From Mauremys mutica (Eukaryota > Chordata > Testudines > Geoemydidae): a DNA stretch of 64,000 bases. The notes under the pieces are model-generated. The model had not been told where the DNA came from, made no database searches, and saw nothing but the letters and a program-made list of their open reading frames with translations. The position numbers and the translations under genes were made by a program. Location: the NCBI RefSeq assembly GCF_020497125.1, contig NC_059075.1, forward strand, positions 64,437,321-64,501,320. The letters are read 5' to 3'. Shown here in pieces: positions 59,370 through 64,000 of this stretch; the first letter of the stretch is position 1; each line of letters opens with the position of its first letter.

Positions 59370-61450
59370 CAGCATTTCTCAAACGTGGCCCCAGCAGATT
59401 TTTTGTGTGGCCACCACAGCCTCCAAAGTGCCCCCAAAATTGCTGAGACATGAAGTATTAAAGTTGCCTTGTAAATGCCATAAATCATAATGCGCACTCA
59501 TTCTCTTCTAAGTATTATGGTACAGTGCAGGCAGAACTGAACTACATAGACTTTCTTTCAAGTCACAGAGCGTATTCATTGGCTAATTACTGTGTACATC
59601 TCATACTACTATAGCTCCGTAGGCTACTACTGTAGCTCCGTAGGCAACTACTGGCCAACATCATTGTTGGCAAGATCACTGCATGGTGTTTGGGTAGGTT
59701 GAGATTTGTTTGTGGTAGAAGGTGAGAGAGTTAAAAACATGTATGGATATCAAAAAGTTTTTCCAAAATATCAGTACCAGAAAATGACCCTGAATGTGAT
59801 ACAGACACTGTCCCAGAGGGAGCCACCTGCTGCTAAGAAAGCTGAACATGGAAAGAAGAAAAACGAACATTTTAGGACCAGTGGAAAATGCAGTTTTATG
59901 GTTTTGAAGCCATCCGATTCAGTTTCTGAGTAAGTTTGTAAGAAAGAAATTCATCAAATTAAAATTTACACAATGCAATGTCCTTATAGCATTCATACAG
60001 GGGAAGTTGAACAAAATTACTCCGGTGAGTTTCAGAGGCACAAGCTATTAAATGATGCAAAAACAGAGTTTTAAAGACAACGATGGCTCGGATTTTTGAG
60101 TAAAGTGGATTATATACAACTGGCTACTTTTAAAGTTGCACCACTTTTGGGGAAAGCAAGGAAACCATTCAGCAACGAAGAATTTGTGAAGAAAATTGGC
60201 CTGGCCATACAACCAGAAAATATGCTTGTAGAGAGATACTACTGAGCAATAACACATTACAGAGGGAGCACAAGAGATCTGGTGAATCTTCTACAAAATG
60301 AAATAGCTGAAAAAGTCTGAGAGCCCTTTCTACAGCCTGTGCTTGGATGAGAGCCTTGATGTCACGAGGAATCCCAAGATAATTGTATGCGCTCTCTTTT
60401 TTGACCGTGATTGCCATTGTTTTTCTGAAGGTGTTTTATGTCAGTTGCATCTCAGTGACAGGTCAACTGGAAAATGGAATTTTTCAGGCGAGAATGGAGG
60501 AGTGCCCCCATTCACTTTGACAATCTGTACAGCTTGACAGCTGCTGGGGCAGTGGTTTTGCAAGGTACATGAGTAGGGGTGCTGAACTGCTTCTAAGAAA
60601 GCTCAAACTTTTTTTTGTTATACTGTTTTGCCCACCAAGAAGTACTTGCCAGCAAGGCTTCAATGAAAAGTATGAATGAGGTTGAATCCGTAGTGAAAAA
60701 GTGCATCAATGCTGTCAAAGCCAGCAGTGTCAGTAAAGGGAGATACAAAACTGGCTGCGAGATACAAGGTGCTGCTGAATTATAATCCAATCTGCTGCCT
60801 TAACTTTAATGATAGTGTACAGACGCTGTTTGAGCTCCAGGAAGAGCTTGTTGAGGTTTTGAACATAGTTTCACTGGAACTGTCCCAAAGCTGCAAGATC
60901 CAGAAGTACATGGTTGTGTGCTCCTTTTGAAAGAGTTTCTACCAAAGCTTGCTTCCTTGAATCTAGAGCTTCAGAAACCTCAGCAAACGATATTTGACAA
61001 TATTGAAATATTTAATACATTCAGAATGACAATTGCTGACATTGTCCTGCATCTATGAGAGGAACAGGACTTTTTTTTTACAAGCTTGGTCAGTTTCTCA
61101 GCTGTCAGGATGAGAATGTGCAGTGAAAGGTCATCTTAGCTCTAACCGAATACCTGACTATGCTCTCAGAGAATCTTGAAAATAGTTTCAGTGAGGGAAA
61201 CTCTTTCCTTCAGTACCCCTTTGTGACCAACCCATTCAGCGATTCTGGTTCAGGTTTTTTGGCTGGAAACAAGCTGCCTTGCAAGACAGATTAGCTTCCT
61301 TTGACTCTTTGGATTTAAGCAATCTCAGGTACCTCATGCTGCCAAATGCACAATGATGCAAGAATGAAAATGTACTTCAGAGCTCCTCTACTGTAACACC
61401 AGTCAGCCTGGAGTAATGTGTACCTGTTTGGGGACACCCACAAGCTAACG
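59370..61450 (+). pseudogene. Decayed hAT transposon with transposase relic
   Basis: A hAT-like end, CAGCATTTCTCAAACGTGG, at 59370 is followed by plus-strand fragments in several frames: VAPLLGKARKPFSNEEFVKK, then LDESLDVTRNPKIIVCALFF, then QTLFELQEELVEVLN, then IFDNIEIFNTFRMTIADIV. The LDES-D and FELxEE patterns resemble the GTF2IRD2/ZBED-like branch of hAT transposases. Many stops and frameshifts; the 3' end is not recognised. Confidence 0.55.
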
Positions 61451-62193
61451 TTGCTTTGCTTTTCTTGTGGCTGTTTTCTGCTACTCTAGAACTCCTGCAT
61501 TATAGGACAAAGAGCTACCATGTTTTAGCATGGGATGCACAGGGAAATCAAATCACTGATACTACACAAATCTCAACTTCACTTTTGGAAATGATGATAA
61601 AAACTGTGGGTATTTAAGTGTCCTTTGGTGAGAATTTTTTTTTTTAAATTTTTTTTTCTATTTGTAATATCAAGGATGCCTAATGGGACATGCATGGGTT
61701 TGAGCACTAGTAATAGGTGTTTTGGAGCATATTTTCCCCCTCCCCCCCATGCTCCCCATGAGTGTGACACTTGCTAGATTTCCTTTGTTAGCAGGACAGC
61801 TTTGTATGAATAATTCTCTTCCCAAAGCCCCCTTATGGGGACCCAGGGAATAAAGATAATCATCCACCATGCCCCTTGAAATCCCATAGATGCTCCTTGT
61901 ACCCAAGAGTAATTTTCTCTTTCCATTCCCCCAAGTACCTTCTGCCAGTTCTTAATTCCTTGTAAACAAAGCTGGGAGTGAAGACTTGCTATTGCTTCTG
62001 TACTCTTACTGAGTCTGGCTGCTGTCCAGATCTGGAGATGGGTACTATGAGACTATGTTGCTAACACTGCTTTGCCAGCTGAGTGGAGGGGTCAGGAGAA
62101 GTCTAGAGGCTCTGCTGCACCCTGCCTTCCCCCCCCCAATTGGTTGGACACCTGTCTGATCTTGCTCCTTTCTCTGGCTTCTGTGGGGATATA

Positions 62194-62230
62194 AGGCTTG
62201 ATGTACACCTAAAAATTAGATCGACCTAGC
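62194..62230. repeat. End of a Harbinger-like MITE, interrupted by hAT
   Basis: GGCTTGATGTACACC with AATTAGATCGACCTAGC matches the start of a TACAC-type MITE; the hAT element inserts directly after it. Confidence 0.4.
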
Positions 62231-64000
62231 CAGGGTGGATTTGATTTAAATCACATTGATTTAAATCACTAGTCAGGAAGACTCAATTTAATCATGGATT
62301 TCTACATAACAACCAACAGGAATGCACTTTTAATTCAGAGATAGATGTAGGTTTCATTTTTAGAAGGTACACACTATACATTTTTAAACAGTGGTTTATT
62401 TTGAAAACTTTTCAGATTAGTTTTACAGCTATATCAGAAAATGAATGAATGGTTATTTCTTTTACAAAAGGTAATTGAAGAAGATAGTTCACCTCCCAAT
62501 GACTTAATATGTATCTCCGGTTCAACAGGTTAATGATTAATATTTGGAGGATTTTCTTGCCATGCTGTTTTAGGAGTTGAACATCACCAGACAGACATTT
62601 AAATTGTTTTATTTAACTAAAACAACAACGTTACGTATTCTGGATTTTTCTTCAACAGCAAACATATAATATAACAAAACAAGCATATTAATTTTGGAAT
62701 TTAGTTAAACATTCAAGTTTTTTAAAATCAGGTTTGTTTTTGTTAAAATTGTTTAACTAAAATAGTTAAATGAAATATTAAAAAAAAACAAAATAAAAAT
62801 TAAATCGACTGTCAGCCTGGTCAACATGAAAAACTTAAAATATTGGCTTCTGCAGCTAACTCAGTCGTTTTCACCTTCATTTTCCTGTTTGTTCATAATC
62901 TCAAAAAGAGAAATAAGTTTTCCTGCTTTTTCGGGTTCCAACCAATTTATCAATTTGGAATGAATTAGTCCAAAGGAAGAAAATATTCTTTCTACACTGG
63001 CAGAAGAAGCTACTGCTGTTAAAAGTGAGATTGTCACTTCAACAGTCTCTGAATCCAAGTGCTTAAGTGACTTCCACCAGTTCACTAGTGTGACTTTCTT
63101 TAAAACATCATCAGCAAACGTATATGAAGTTTATTACAGTTGGCATTATGGAGAGATGATTGCTGGATGTCCATGTCATAGCCAACTCTTCTTGAGCAGT
63201 TAAGGTTTGACCCTGTTATTGAACGTTGAGAATATTTGCAAGAAAATGAGCTGGAGATAGTGCTTGTCCCGTTCTTGTACTTGTAATTTAACTCTGTCAT
63301 TGCATATTTTTCTTTTTAAGATCTCACTCAGTTCCTTCCAAATTTCAACAGCGTCATCAATAAAACAGCTATTTCCCTGCATTTTGTTCAAAGCTACAGA
63401 AATAGGCTTCAGGGTACTCAGCATGTGTTCAACGTTTCTCTTAAGCCCAGTGTTGAGAACTTTGGCTGTGACAGTGCCATCTATTTTTTCACAATTTTGT
63501 TTACAAACTGTCATCGGATTAGGCCAGTTCTTGATGTAGTGCTCAAAGTAGTCCACTACTGAGTTTCATCTCATGTCTTGTGGGAGAGTTAGCTTGGTTC
63601 CTCCCACTTTTTTCAGAGCAGCTGCTGCAAAGTGGTTGTTACGGAAGTATTTTGCAATTTCAACAATATTAGCCTTTATTTCTGGAACATTGAAGTCTTT
63701 GGCTAGAAGGTGCATCAAATGAGCACTGCAACCGTATGTTGTTAGCTTGGGACTCTCTTCTAAATTTCTTCTCATCTTGGATACATTTGCAGCATTGTCT
63801 GTGACCAAGCTATGTACTAGACATTTGAATTTTTTTCACAGTTTGTTATAGCTTTTACTGCTACTTCTTGTAAGTATTCTGCTGTGTGGGCATTTCCTGA
63901 TGTATCAGTTGTTTCTGTAAGGAAGACATTCCCTTCTTCTGTTGTCACACAAGCACATACAACAGGATCATTGTGGACATTGCTTCACCCATCAAGACTC
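62231..64000 (-). mobile_element. hAT transposon, cut by the window end
   Basis: Starts with CAGGGTGGATTTGATTTAAA, a hAT terminal repeat with ATTTAAATCA palindromes. The candidate 8 bp target is GACCTAGC (62223-62230); the other end lies outside the window. It contains the transposase relic listed separately. Confidence 0.75.
62861..64000 (-). pseudogene. hAT transposase relic, 5' end outside window
   Basis: Reading from the right edge on the minus strand: VTDNAANVSKMRRNLEESPK and YGCSAHLMHLLAKDF (DUF659-like part with a catalytic Asp region), then ELSEILKRKICND, and finally SSASVERIFSSFGLIHSKL, the hAT C-terminal dimerisation motif. Stops near 63565 and frame changes near 63090-63200 break it. 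It would have cut and pasted the element ending at 62231. The family resembles BED-zinc-finger hAT transposases. Confidence 0.8.

Noticed and set aside
60800..60930. Possible third exon continuing the 47518/58246 candidate gene
   Set aside because: The segment QTLFELQEELVEVLN fits the hAT transposase relic better, and it lies in line with other hAT motifs.
48093..64000. Search for NUMB coding exons
   Set aside because: No segment resembling the NUMB N-terminus or PTB domain was found; they should lie further downstream if the assignment is right.

Overview
The window is vertebrate nuclear DNA, most likely from a cryptodiran turtle. Genes are split into short exons with standard splice sites, and two CpG islands mark promoters. 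The repeats are of kinds I associate with turtles: a tRNA-derived SINE (57973-58166), CR1 LINE 3' ends, several PIF/Harbinger and hAT DNA transposon families, MIR-like fragments and solo LTRs. The turtle call rests on remembered repeat and gene families, not on a search.

Positions 300-34170 (+) hold the 3' half of one spliced gene that I read as HEATR4. Eleven exons join in one frame with consistent splice phases and give about 498 residues up to a TGA. The 5' half lies upstream of the window. The intron between the last two exons contains a complete single-exon gene on the opposite strand, RIOX1 (NO66), at 27922-29733 (-), with its own CpG island. As I recall it, human RIOX1 is nested in HEATR4 in the same opposite-strand way, which supports both names.

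Positions 34171-47500 are intergenic and repeat-rich, with two solo LTRs, a 1.5 kb Harbinger derivative and a hAT element. A CpG island at about 47880-48520 (+) has a clear donor at 48092/48093. By synteny it is probably the NUMB promoter and 5' non-coding first exon, which would make the rest of the window NUMB intron 1. No NUMB coding exon is present. Two stretches in this part, 47518-47661 and 58246-58347, look like phase-matched coding exons of something I do not recognise.

The mobile DNA is unusually readable. HEATR4 intron 3 carries a full-length 4459 bp Harbinger element with both of its genes, each broken, and the transposase gene is split by a later SINE-like insertion. Two shorter relatives lie at 4207-5242 and 37759-39239. 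Four copies of a SINE-like repeat all have an inverted 5' part and 12-13 bp target duplications. Three solo LTRs keep perfect 5 bp duplications. Five hAT elements have 8 bp duplications (three perfect, two 7/8), and a hAT transposase relic runs off the right end. I see no CRISPR array, operon, rRNA gene or functional tRNA gene, and nothing I can defend as a wholly new biological system.
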